Shown in pieces: positions 9,901-17,130 of a stretch of 37,268 nucleotides of DNA. Origin of the DNA: Planctomycetota bacterium. GTDB lineage: Bacteria > Planctomycetota > SZUA-567 > H5-PLA8. The DNA lies in the NCBI GenBank assembly GCA_026692735.1, contig JAPLOD010000043.1:1-37268 (forward strand), given 5' to 3'. The position numbers and the translations under genes were made by a program. The notes under the pieces are model-generated. The model was given only the letters and a program-made list of their open reading frames with translations, was not told the DNA's origin and did no database searches. How positions within the stretch are numbered: the first letter of the stretch is position 1; the number at the start of each line of letters is the position of its first letter.

Positions 9901-9988
9901 CGGCATCTACGAGCAGGTAAAGGACTCGTACTGGAAGGCGCGCGGCGAAGGCAAGAACGTCGGTTTGAAGAACAGTCAGCAACCATGA
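6968..9988 (+). CDS. Secreted multidomain glycoside-hydrolase-like protein (clan GH-A-type barrel)
   Basis: 1006 residues with a signal peptide (1 to about 24). Residues 30-120 form an alpha/beta unit (AALLQGD, FDMLVLPHA, KAGGNLIALG) like the glutamine-amidotransferase-like domain attached to some beta-galactosidases. A beta-rich segment (about 145-310) and a second one (440-570) look like carbohydrate-binding modules. Residues 575-960 form a TIM barrel starting IRDGHFWLKGKPWRAHGVNY. Candidate acid/base is E708 (YDLAWEPSHYDH) and nucleophile E873 (PVVWAEMGTS), in the spacing expected of clan GH-A retaining enzymes. It probably attacks a plant or algal polysaccharide outside the cytoplasm; the substrate is unknown. 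The start has GGAGG 8 bases upstream. The stop is 8 bases from the convergent interrupted gene. Confidence 0.75.
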   Translation: MAMLRLTVMMAALGAFLAAAPARTEEAAAARVRAALLQGDLPGHDAALAGDLAQALKDAGYDIVPVDVAVVSDAAKLTREQFDMLVLPHARTLPLQTIKPIQEFLKAGGNLIALGLPAWGEPAFQAGGRWVTAAEYERELAKQRADRVVVNFAGEELKNWTRASDKAEAPGVYTIEADAPGKVLHVAIPNMTSWETYGRNVAQPFTEGRSLTCFRAKGTPRTHQLALEWAEKDGSRWIATVALGTEWQWYALPPEAFHAWAPPAGRGGAGDRLRAENAARLTVGVALTHTHIGTGQHEYWFADLGTARNPFGDAAPSTAAVPHIDGLSPGYQFYTITRSERARDVTSVATAMGQALVTPCALDAPQDFLALNPRPGSGFSKGRAWRWQPLLEARAGGSPEGYRGALAALIVNVQGPYRGSAIGAFAPADVAFYRRPAARQLITDVAVAMRRGAFLLEGGSDCYTVREDCAVRYGASLLATRKTLERVRILATWGWNVPGPGGTKGSARSSTTWELAPEVGKVVHVEAAWTAEERPKRGTYWLTIELAESIENKPLVRDRVAHAVYVFRPSAEPEFVTIRDGHFWLKGKPWRAHGVNYMPSSGIGVLDGEYFEYWIDRAPYDPEIVERDLQRIKAMNLNAIAVFIYHRSLKSENLLDLLRRCEVLGLKVNLSLRPGTPMDFRWNEMKEIIEHYDLAKNDTVFAYDLAWEPSHYDHAYQKKTYTKEWITWVEKKYGAIEDAIKAWGVPAPRDDKGVLTVPPMKQLTQDGPWRKIAADYRAFLDDLLREKYAEARRLIRSVDPNHLVSFRMQFAGDPTFNTEGMLPYDFRGLADAVDIWEPEAYGRIGDWEQVKPGEFTAAYARMCNPKLPVVWAEMGTSVWDMNRMAPNPDQLRFAAQYYRDFYRMMRSSGADGAFFWWYPGGLRVNEKSDYGIINPDGTDREVTKVIREEGAAFLSAPLPPPPDAWIGVDRDRDARGLYGIYEQVKDSYWKARGEGKNVGLKNSQQP

Positions 9989-9996
9989 AGAGCTGA

Positions 9997-10818
9997 TCAC
10001 GGTTTGCGGCGGGCGAGCTGCGGACTCGTCATGCGCTGCAGCCTGCGTGACACCGCCCAGGCGAGCGTCGTCACAGTCAGCACGAACAGCAGCCTGAGAG
10101 CCACTGAAGGCCCCTCGATCTGCGACTGCTGATGCTGGTGTGCAGACGACGAACCGATCAGCGGCGCGACGCACTGGTGGGCGGAGCCGCCAGCGGCACG
10201 GGCCGGCGAGACGCCGGCGGTACAAAGCACCGGGCGGCCCGTCTTCAGGATCACGTCCACGAGTTCCCGCATCCGTGCGGCGCCCAGCGCCATGGCGTCA
10301 ACGCGCCGGTAGCCGGTGAGACTGGTGTTGTCGCGGACGTGGTACTCGAACTAGCCGATTGCTCGCCGGGCCACCGTCTGACCGTCCTTGTCCTCGGACA
10401 GGATGATCTGGCCGATGTCGCCGCCGAGCACGCGCCAGTTCATGGGATTCGCCGAGGATTTCGCCAAGAGCAGCAGGGAGCGGTCGCCGGCGTTGAACTG
10501 CGGCTGGCCGCAGGCGATGACGGTCTGCGTGCCGTTGAAGCCGCCGAAGCTCTCCACCGTGATCTCGGATTCGGGCGCCACGTCGCCCTTGTAGACTCTG
10601 TGAACCTTCAACACGGCCAGAGTGAGCGGGATGCCGTTCCTCGTGTCGGTCTGAACGGACGTCGCCTGCACGGTCGCTTCGACCACAAGGCCGGCCATGC
10701 CGAGCAGTTCAGCGAGATCGTTGGTCAGCCTCGTCGCGGCACTCGTCTTGTTCTCGAGGCTGCCGCAGTTAACGAGCACCGCCAGCGACAGAGCGATGAA
10801 AGCGTGGAGTCTGGACAT
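9997..10818 (-). pseudogene. Secreted-protein gene interrupted by an in-frame amber codon
   Basis: A single frame of 274 codons is broken by TAG at 10353-10351 (codon 156). The first part is a signal-peptide-bearing 155-aa protein with a domain of the form LVVEATV...VLKVHRVYKGDV...GDRSLLLL, seen in secreted hypothetical proteins. The part after the stop continues in the same frame (FEYHVRDNTSLTGYRR...) and ends with a transmembrane helix (about VALRLLFVLTVTTLAWAV) and an Arg-rich tail, a membrane anchor or sorting-like end. TAG is a normal stop here (dnaK and the HD-GYP gene end in it), so readthrough is not the default reading. A dispersed repeat (10202-10223) lies in the second half. It is either a recent nonsense mutation, a sequencing error or two genes; function unknown. 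Confidence 0.6.
10202..10223 (-). repeat. In-frame dispersed repeat, copy B
   Basis: Exact 22-base match, opposite orientation, to 6375-6396. Here it is read as VSPARAAGG inside the interrupted secreted-protein gene, and GTGCCGCTGGC follows as in copy A. Confidence 0.7.
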
Positions 10819-11003
10819 GAGTCTTGTGCCCCCCGTTCTAAGGGAGGCTATTGCACGTTGCTTGCCGTTACCCGCGGCATATCAGAGAACCTTGCAACCA
10901 ACTGAAGTGCCGGTACTTAGAGCATCATGGGTTCTGCACGCACCCATGGAGGCTGCGTCCTGAGCCTTGGACAGCGTCCGGGGGATTGGACAATGCCGCG
11001 GTT

Positions 11004-11046
11004 TTGGCTCTTGGCTATTGGCTCGGTCTGCAGCCTGTAGCCTGCG
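11004..11046. repeat. Heptanucleotide repeats downstream of clpX
   Basis: Three TTGGCTN heptads (TTGGCTC, TTGGCTA, TTGGCTC) followed by TGCAGCC, TGTAGCC and TGCG. It lies just beyond the clpX stop, in the 243-base gap before the interrupted gene, where I see no gene. Confidence 0.6.
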
Positions 11047-11061
11047 TTGGGGGGCACGGCG

Positions 11062-12390
11062 CTACGCGCTTTCGCGCTGCTCGGCCTGATCGGGCCGCGG
11101 CGGGAGAGCTTCGCGGGGGGCTGGCGGTTTGGCTTCGAACGCCCTGAGGCCCTTCTCAACCATCTCGCCGGTGATCATGACTTCGGTGATATCCTTGCGC
11201 GTAGGCACTTCGTACATCACCTCGAGCATGACTTCCTCCATCACGCTCCGCAGGCCGCGCGCGCCCGTGCCCTTGGCGTTAGCCTTCTTGGCGATGGCTT
11301 TCAGCGCGCTCACGTCGAAGTGCAGCTTGACGCCTTCGAGCTCCATAAGCTTCTTGTACTGTTTCGTGAGCGCGTTCCGAGGCTCCGTCAGGATGCTGAT
11401 GTACGCCGCCTCGTCGAGCGGCTCCAGAGCGCTGAGGATCGGGAACCGGCCGATCAGCTCGGGTATCATGCCGAACTTGAGGATGTCGTCAGTGTCCACA
11501 TGCTTGAGCAGCTTGGCGCGGTCGCGCAGGAAGCCCTCGTCCTTGCCTTCGCCGCCGAAGCCCATGCGCTTCTTGCCGATGCGGCTGGCGATGTGCTCCT
11601 CGATGCCCTCGAACGTGCCCCCGGCGACAAACAGGATGTTGCTGGTGTCCATCTGGATATACTTCTGCTCCGGGTGCTTGCGTCCTCCTTGCGGCGGGAT
11701 ATTGGCGATGGTCCCTTCCAGGATCTTCAGCAGCGCCTGCTGCACGCCCTCGCCGGAGACGTCGCGGGTGATGGACGGGTTCTCGCTCTTGCGGCCGATC
11801 TTGTCAATCTCGTCAATGTAGATGATGCCCCGCTCCGCGGCGTCCAGGTCGTGATCGGCGGCCTGCAGCAGCCGCAGCAGGATATTCTCCACGTCCTCGC
11901 CGACATAGCCGGCTTCGGTGAGCGTGGTGGCGTCGCCGATGGCGAACGGGACGTGCAGCGTCTTGGCGAGCGTCCTCGCCATCAGCGTCTTGCCGACGCC
12001 GGTGGGCCCGATGAGCAGGACGTTGCTCTTCTCCAATTCCACATCGTCGGCCTTCGCCCGTTCCCGGCTCATGACGCGCTGGTAGTGGTTATGCACGGCG
12101 ACGGAGAGGACCCTCTTGCTGCGCTCCTGGCCGATGACATAGGCGTCCAGGTCCGCCTTCAGCTCATGCGGCGCGGGGACACGCTTCAGCCGGAGCGGAT
12201 TACGGCCGCGCTGCGGGGCCTCACGCTGCATGATGGAATTGCACAGTTCGACGCATTCGTTGCAGATGTAGATATCGGGGGGGCCGGCGATGAGCCGTTC
12301 GACCTGCTCGGCACTCCGGTTGCAGAAGCTGCACAGCTCAACCGCCCTGCTGCCGGGCGGGTAACCGGGGCCGTTCGCGCGCCGAGCCAT
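11062..12390 (-). CDS. clpX: ATP-dependent Clp protease ATPase subunit ClpX
   Basis: 442-residue AAA+ unfoldase that feeds substrates to ClpP in the cytosol. The N-terminal zinc-binding domain has C20xxC23 and C43xxC46. Walker A is GPTGVGKT (128-135), pore loop GYVG (161-164), Walker B IIYIDE (189-194), and sensor 2 lies in GARGLRS. The ClpP-docking loop reads RMGFGG, so the usual IGF tripeptide is MGF, a conservative change. The C-terminus has a short Pro/Glu-rich extension. It starts 25 bases after clpP in the conserved order tig-clpP-clpX and is surely cotranscribed. Identification is very secure. Confidence 0.98.
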   Translation of the reverse strand: MARRANGPGYPPGSRAVELCSFCNRSAEQVERLIAGPPDIYICNECVELCNSIMQREAPQRGRNPLRLKRVPAPHELKADLDAYVIGQERSKRVLSVAVHNHYQRVMSRERAKADDVELEKSNVLLIGPTGVGKTLMARTLAKTLHVPFAIGDATTLTEAGYVGEDVENILLRLLQAADHDLDAAERGIIYIDEIDKIGRKSENPSITRDVSGEGVQQALLKILEGTIANIPPQGGRKHPEQKYIQMDTSNILFVAGGTFEGIEEHIASRIGKKRMGFGGEGKDEGFLRDRAKLLKHVDTDDILKFGMIPELIGRFPILSALEPLDEAAYISILTEPRNALTKQYKKLMELEGVKLHFDVSALKAIAKKANAKGTGARGLRSVMEEVMLEVMYEVPTRKDITEVMITGEMVEKGLRAFEAKPPAPREALPPRPDQAEQRESA

Positions 12391-12415
12391 GGCTGTTGCC
12401 TCTCCGCGTGATGCG

Positions 12416-12991
12416 CTACTTCAGGATCTCGTCTACCAGTCCGTAGTCCTTGGCTTGTTCCGCGGACATGAAGAAGTCGCGGTCGCTGTCCTTGGCAATG
12501 CGTTCTTCGGTCTGCCCCGTGTGCTTGGCGTAAAGCTGGTTCAGTACGCGCTTGAGCCGGATGATCTCCTCCGCCTGGATAGCGATGTCCGTGGCGGTGC
12601 CCTGAGCGCCGCCCCAGGGCTGATGGATCATGATCCGCGCGTTCGGCAAGGCAAACCGCTTGCCCTTGCCGCCCGCGGCCAGAAGGAACGCGGCCATGCT
12701 GGCCGCCTGCCCGATGCAATACGTCGCCACGTCGTTGGTGACGTGCTGCATGGTGTCGTAGATCGCCAGCCCGGCGTTCACGGAACCGCCCGGCGACATG
12801 ATGTACAGCTCTATATCGGCCTCCTTGTTTTCAAGCTGCAGGAAAAGCATCTGGGCCACCACCAGCGCGGCTATGTAGTCGTCAATGGGGGCGCCGACGA
12901 AGATGATCCGGTCCTTCAACAACCGGCTGTAGATGTCGTAGGCGCGCTCACCGCGCCCCGTCCGCTCAATGACCATGGGGATGAGAGACAT
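12416..12991 (-). CDS. clpP: ATP-dependent Clp protease proteolytic subunit ClpP
   Basis: 191-residue serine peptidase forming the tetradecameric barrel that degrades proteins delivered by ClpX. The catalytic triad is visible: S98 in GQAASMA, H123 in IMIHQPWGG and D172 in DSDRDFF. I chose ATG 12991, preceded by GAGGAG about 9 bases upstream, rather than the upstream ATG at 13039; the extra 16 residues would be translated from a heptanucleotide repeat (13013-13033) and are not part of the family. Length is then typical. It sits 58 bases after tig and 25 before clpX. Confidence 0.98.
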   Translation of the reverse strand: MSLIPMVIERTGRGERAYDIYSRLLKDRIIFVGAPIDDYIAALVVAQMLFLQLENKEADIELYIMSPGGSVNAGLAIYDTMQHVTNDVATYCIGQAASMAAFLLAAGGKGKRFALPNARIMIHQPWGGAQGTATDIAIQAEEIIRLKRVLNQLYAKHTGQTEERIAKDSDRDFFMSAEQAKDYGLVDEILK

Positions 12992-13012
12992 AGTGGATCG
13001 CTCCTCGCGAAC

Positions 13013-13033
13013 TGGCTCTTGACTCCTGACTCC
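13013..13033. repeat. Short heptad repeat between tig and clpP
   Basis: On the minus strand AGGAGTC, AGGAGTC, AAGAGCC: three 7-base units just upstream of the clpP ribosome-binding site. Same period as the arrays at 6757 and 11004. Confidence 0.45.
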
Positions 13034-13049
13034 TGGCACTCGTCAGCCG

Positions 13050-14624
13050 TCACTGTCCGTGCTCATGGCCGCCGTCCGCGCCGTGCTCATGCTCAGGGGC
13101 CGGCGCGCCCGCCTGTGGCGCGGCAGCGGCCTGTTCTATGGCTGTCTCAGCCGCGCCCTGCGCGTCGGCATGTTCGTGCCCCTGCTCGTGACCTTCCCCG
13201 GCTCCGTGCTCGTGCCCGTGCTCCGCCGCTTCCGCCGGCGCCGCCGCGCCGTGGTCGTGGTCGTGCGTCTTGGGCCGGGGCTTGCGGGGGACGATCCGCA
13301 CGTCGGCTTGCTCGACCAGGAACTCCAGGGCCTTGCGTATCTTCAGGTCGGCTTCGAGCCGCGGCAGACTCCCGTCCTCCACCATCTTGTCATACAGCTC
13401 GGACGCGCGCATGCTTTGGGACCGCGCCCGTCTCACGATCTCCTCGTCAATGTCTTCCTCTGTGACCGCGATGCCTTCCTTCGCGCAGATAGCGTCCAGG
13501 ACGAAGAAGCGGCGGATCTCAATGATGGCCCGCTCCCTGGCATCGGCCGTGAACTGCTCTATCCCCGCTCCCAGGGCCTTGGGATCAAGGCCCAAGCGCG
13601 CGAGGTAGCTCAAGGTGGACTCCGCGCTGCGGTTCGACATCGTCGCCTGGAGGCGCTTGGGCAGCTCGAAGGGACTGGTCGCGACGGCCCGGTCGAGCAG
13701 CTCGTATTGGGTCTTGCGGCGGATCTCCTCGCCAAGCTTCTCCAGCAGCGAGGCGCGCACTTTCTCCTTCAGCTCCTCCAGCGTCTTCAGGCCGAGCCGC
13801 TGCGCGAGGGCGTCGTCAACCGGCGGGAGAGCGTGGACGCGGATCTTCGCGACCTCAGACTCGATCGTCGCCTTCTTGCCGCGGTGTGCCTCCACGGGGA
13901 AGCTATCGCCCAAGGTCTCTTCGATGGTGCGCTTCTCGCCAACCTTCGCGCCCTCGATGAACTTGGCGTCCAGGTGCGCGTACGCCCCCATGACATGCCC
14001 ATCCATCAGGAGCAGGCGGCCGTCTTCCTTGTGGACCTCCTTGCCGTCAACGATAAACCGCAGCGCGCCCTCCGCCATGTCTCTCTCGCCCATGGGATGG
14101 TCGGGCGCCGCGTCAGCCGGGGCCGCAAAGCGCTCACGCAGGTTGTTGACCGCCTCGTCCATCTCCTCCGGCAGGACCTCGACCTCCTCCTGCTCGACGA
14201 TCAGCCCTTTGTACGAGCTCAGCTCGAACGCCGGCTTCACCTCGACGTCCACGCTGAAGGAGAACGGCTGCGCTCTCTGGGCCAGGAGCTTCTCGGCGTC
14301 CACGACCGGCTCGCCGACGATGTCGAGCTTCTCCTTGAGGATGGCGGAGTGCAGCGCGCGCCGGAGCAGACTGGCGGTGACCTGTTTGCGGATATCGTCG
14401 CCGAAGCGCTTCTCGACCACCGCCCGCGGCACGTGGCCCGGACGGAAGCCGCGCAGGTGCAGCGCCCCCGCCAGCTCACCGATGGCAACGTCGAATTCCT
14501 TGTTGACGGCCTCGACCGGCACGGTCACGTTCAGGGACCGCGCCCATGTCCCGGCATCCGTGAGCTTCGTCTCAACGGCGATTGGCGCGTCGTCATGCCC
14601 GACATCTGCATCTGCTGTAGCCAC
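13050..14624 (-). CDS. tig: Trigger factor with a histidine-rich C-terminal tail
   Basis: 524-residue ribosome-associated chaperone and peptidyl-prolyl isomerase acting on nascent chains. The ribosome-docking signature is GFRPGHVP (59-66), followed by a central FKBP-like region and the C-terminal arm domain (to about 440). Trigger factors are usually 430-450 residues; here an extra tail of about 80 residues carries 13 histidines in HDHDHG, EHGHEHG, GHEQGHEH and GHEHGQ clusters separated by Ala/Gly/Pro-rich linkers. Such a tail could bind nickel or zinc, as in SlyD-type chaperones, which is inference. The start is GTG 14624 with AAGGA 10 bases upstream. It heads the tig-clpP-clpX operon. Confidence 0.95.
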   Translation of the reverse strand: MATADADVGHDDAPIAVETKLTDAGTWARSLNVTVPVEAVNKEFDVAIGELAGALHLRGFRPGHVPRAVVEKRFGDDIRKQVTASLLRRALHSAILKEKLDIVGEPVVDAEKLLAQRAQPFSFSVDVEVKPAFELSSYKGLIVEQEEVEVLPEEMDEAVNNLRERFAAPADAAPDHPMGERDMAEGALRFIVDGKEVHKEDGRLLLMDGHVMGAYAHLDAKFIEGAKVGEKRTIEETLGDSFPVEAHRGKKATIESEVAKIRVHALPPVDDALAQRLGLKTLEELKEKVRASLLEKLGEEIRRKTQYELLDRAVATSPFELPKRLQATMSNRSAESTLSYLARLGLDPKALGAGIEQFTADARERAIIEIRRFFVLDAICAKEGIAVTEEDIDEEIVRRARSQSMRASELYDKMVEDGSLPRLEADLKIRKALEFLVEQADVRIVPRKPRPKTHDHDHGAAAPAEAAEHGHEHGAGEGHEQGHEHADAQGAAETAIEQAAAAPQAGAPAPEHEHGADGGHEHGQ

Positions 14625-14700
14625 CCGGTCTTCATCCTTGGTTGTGAGTTCGGAATCCGCGCGTCAGCGCCCCTCGTCCGCACCCGCCATTGCCGAGAAA

Positions 14701-14728
14701 AGCATAAAGGACCAGCGCCCATTAGCAA
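14701..14728 (-). promoter_or_regulatory. Possible promoter of tig-clpP-clpX
   Basis: On the minus strand TTGCTA (14728-14723) and TATGCT (14706-14701), each 4/6, are 16 bases apart, immediately after the upstream terminator and about 75 bases before tig. The position is right; the match is modest. Confidence 0.35.
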
Positions 14729-14753
14729 AGAAAGCCCCGCGAAGACGGGGCTT
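14723..14753 (-). terminator. Rho-independent terminator after the receiver-PATAN gene
   Basis: On the minus strand AAGCCCCG (14753-14746), loop TCTTCG, CGGGGCTT (14739-14732), then TCTTTGC. It ends transcription of the kinase/FHA/PATAN side and insulates the tig operon. Confidence 0.75.
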
Positions 14754-14873
14754 CCGCCATCCGGGCCCGTGGATACCCGGACGATGCCAGGTGCTCCCCG
14801 AAGGCCTTTCCTCCAGCGTTTATAGAGAGACGCCGGGCCACCGTCAAGACGAAAGGAGATTAACTTCAGCCGG

Positions 14874-15824
14874 TCAGCCGGTGGCGACCGCCGCTGCCGC
14901 TCCCGAGCCGCCGGTGCGGCGCTGCTGGAAACTCTTGATCAGGGCCTTGGCTTCGTCCATCTGCCGCAGCCCTTCCAGCAGCAGCGCCATGGTATTGCCC
15001 TCGATCGTGCGCCGTTCCGTTGGCGCGCCCACTTCGAAACGGAACGCCCCGGTCTTGAGATGAAACAACAAGAAGAGCGCGTCCGGGCCCTCGATCTCGT
15101 GCAGCGCGGCGTGCCGCACCGCGCCTTCAATGAAGTGCACCTGCCCATACCGCTTGCCGTCGCTGAGCTTCAGCACGCCGGTCAGGCGTAACGGTTCAAC
15201 CATGCTCACGATCTTGGTCACGTCCAGCACGCCGAGTCTGCCGGCGAAAACGCTGCCCTGCGCGTTCAGCAGTTCCTCGGGCGAGACGATCGTTTCGGCC
15301 TCCGCCGTCGCGCTCTGGGATGCGGGCGAGGTCGCTGTTACGACTCCCGGCGACGATGGAGGTCTGCCGGCATACTCCGCGTTCGTCTCGGGCCGCGGCG
15401 CCGGGGGCGTCGGCAAAGGAGGGGGCTTGTACACCAGCAGCGCGCGGATCTGCTTCAGGAACTGGTCGGCCGAACATGGCAATTCCAGCCACGCGTCCGG
15501 CGCCACTTCAGGCCCGATACGGTCAAGCTGCGGCACGGGGATGTCGCCCCCAACCAGGAACAGAAAGGGAATATCGCGGGTTTGGGCCGACGAACGAGTG
15601 ACCAGGAAGAACGCCAAGGCCTCGGTAGCCGGCGCCTCGGCGTCCAGAACCACGCAGCCGACCACGCCTTCCTTGATCCTCTCCCACGCGTTGCTGAGGC
15701 CCGTATGCGGGATGACTGTCTCGCCAGCCCGTTCAAGGATGGCCGACAGCGCACCCAGTGTCTCCTCGCTTTGGCACAACAGCAGCACGCCGCGCGCACC
15801 GGCATGGGGTCTCACTTCGGTCAC
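14874..15824 (-). CDS. Receiver-like protein with C-terminal PATAN (DUF4388) domain
   Basis: 316 residues. Residues 10-130 form a CheY-like fold (GVLLLCQSEETL, GCVVLDAEAP, IPFLFLVGGD, WLELPCSADQF). The phosphoacceptor D61 is present, but the conserved Thr/Ser and Lys are replaced (VGG and ELP) and the acidic pair is reduced, so phosphorylation is doubtful. A Pro/Ala-rich linker (about 132-180) leads to a PATAN domain (about 183-305: GRLGVLDVTKIVSMVEPLRL, TGVLKLSDG, VHFIEGAVRHA, MALLLEGLRQMDEA). In cyanobacteria PATAN-receiver proteins bind the pilus motor PilB. Its position downstream of the FHA and kinase genes, and near pilB/pilT, fits a pilus or gliding regulator; this is inference. Start GTG 15824 has GAGGGGG 6 bases upstream. 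A TACAAT -10-like hexamer lies at 15856-15851. Confidence 0.8.
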   Translation of the reverse strand: MTEVRPHAGARGVLLLCQSEETLGALSAILERAGETVIPHTGLSNAWERIKEGVVGCVVLDAEAPATEALAFFLVTRSSAQTRDIPFLFLVGGDIPVPQLDRIGPEVAPDAWLELPCSADQFLKQIRALLVYKPPPLPTPPAPRPETNAEYAGRPPSSPGVVTATSPASQSATAEAETIVSPEELLNAQGSVFAGRLGVLDVTKIVSMVEPLRLTGVLKLSDGKRYGQVHFIEGAVRHAALHEIEGPDALFLLFHLKTGAFRFEVGAPTERRTIEGNTMALLLEGLRQMDEAKALIKSFQQRRTGGSGAAAAVATG

Positions 15825-16098
15825 GAATTACCCCCTCGGCCAACTACCGGATTGTACCTAACGCAGACGGACCGTTATGCAATACGCGATTTGCAGGCTG
15901 TTCCCGCAGGAAGGCAATAACCCCCACGCAGCGCAAGGCTTTACAGTGTCGGAGCCCGTGCCGTCGAACGGTTGGCTGAGGATCCCAGCGCTGCAGCGTG
16001 GTGAACGACGGACTTGGCAACTGCCACGGCTGGATCAGCGTCAGCGGCCCCTCTTCACGGCCGTCCGGATCCAACCCGGCCTTGTCCGTGGGACGGGC

Positions 16099-16935
16099 CT
16101 ATTTCTTTGCTTCCTCCGGCGTGGGCGAAGCTGTGCCGGGGGTGGTGGGAACGACCGCCTTGACTTCCTTGATCTTATCCTTGGCCGGCAGTGCCGGGAC
16201 GGCTCCGGCCGGCGGAAGCTTGCCCGCGCCGCCAGGCCGAGACGCGACTACCTCTGTCGCACCTGTGAACCGCAACTGCTTCTCCCAGACGTCCCAGCCT
16301 ATGTAGCCTGCGCAGCCCAGGATGATGAGGGCGAGGATGAAGACTGCGCGCCGCACCCACGGTGGCGTCTTCTCTCCCCGCCGTGCGCGCTTCCTTAGCC
16401 CCGCGAACCTCGACTTCGCGCTGGGAGCAGATGCAGCAGCAGTCGCGGACGCCTCGGCTTCCTTCGCGTATGCCGGCGCGCCCTCGGCGGAGCCCGCCTT
16501 CTTGTCGCCTTCCGCGGCCCGGGAGTCAGCCGGCTTCTTTGCCGTCTCGGTGCTCTTGGCCGGCTTGCTGGCCGCTGCGGCAATGGTGCCTTTGAGATGC
16601 CGGAGCTGCCCGCCGGCCAGGCGCGCGCCGATCGCCTCGCGCGTGTTGCTCTCAGCCAGGGTGACGACGAAGTTCATAGTGGCGAGCTTCAGAATGTCGC
16701 CGTTGGTGAGATGCGTTTTGCCGGCGATGGTCTTGCCGTTGACCGCCGTGCCGCCTCGGCTGCTCAGGTCCTGCACGTACCACTCCCCGTTCTCGCAGCA
16801 CAATTCGGCATGCTTGCGCGAGATGGCGGTTTCGGGAATGGAGACCCGGCACTCGCTTTCCCTCCCAATCACAACAGGCTGGGCGCATGCCTCGAGGGTA
16901 AACGAATACGCTGACGATTCGAGGGTGAGGATCAT
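16099..16935 (-). CDS. FHA-domain single-pass membrane protein
   Basis: 278 residues. The N-terminal FHA domain (about 1-95) has the phosphothreonine-binding core: GRESECRV (24-31), SRKHAEL (39-45) and SSRGGTAVNG (58-67). A low-complexity Ala/Lys/Glu linker (about 115-190) leads to basic residues and one transmembrane helix (AVFILALIILGCAGYIGWDV), then a short Pro-rich segment, so the FHA head is cytosolic. I chose ATG 16935 (AGGAAGAG about 10 bases upstream) rather than the longer frame, because the FHA fold begins exactly there. It follows a Ser/Thr kinase gene by 195 bases on the same strand and could read that kinase's phosphothreonine output. Confidence 0.88.
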   Translation of the reverse strand: MILTLESSAYSFTLEACAQPVVIGRESECRVSIPETAISRKHAELCCENGEWYVQDLSSRGGTAVNGKTIAGKTHLTNGDILKLATMNFVVTLAESNTREAIGARLAGGQLRHLKGTIAAAASKPAKSTETAKKPADSRAAEGDKKAGSAEGAPAYAKEAEASATAAASAPSAKSRFAGLRKRARRGEKTPPWVRRAVFILALIILGCAGYIGWDVWEKQLRFTGATEVVASRPGGAGKLPPAGAVPALPAKDKIKEVKAVVPTTPGTASPTPEEAKK

Positions 16936-17130
16936 CCGCTGCCGACTCTTCCTGTTGCAGAACGCTCCGCGTAATCTACCGTACGCGAGCGCCGCCACAA
17001 AGCACAAAACCGGACGGCGCGGGCACGCACCTGCGCCGCGGGAACAAGCCACTCCGGCCTCGGAGCTATGACGAGGTCAAGGCGGCCGTTATCAGACCGG
17101 ATTCGTCAGGAAAGGCCGGCGTGACGCGGC

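Noticed and set aside
12992-13039. Longer N-terminus for ClpP
   Set aside because: The extra 16 codons come from a heptad repeat, and GAGGAG lies correctly before ATG 12991.
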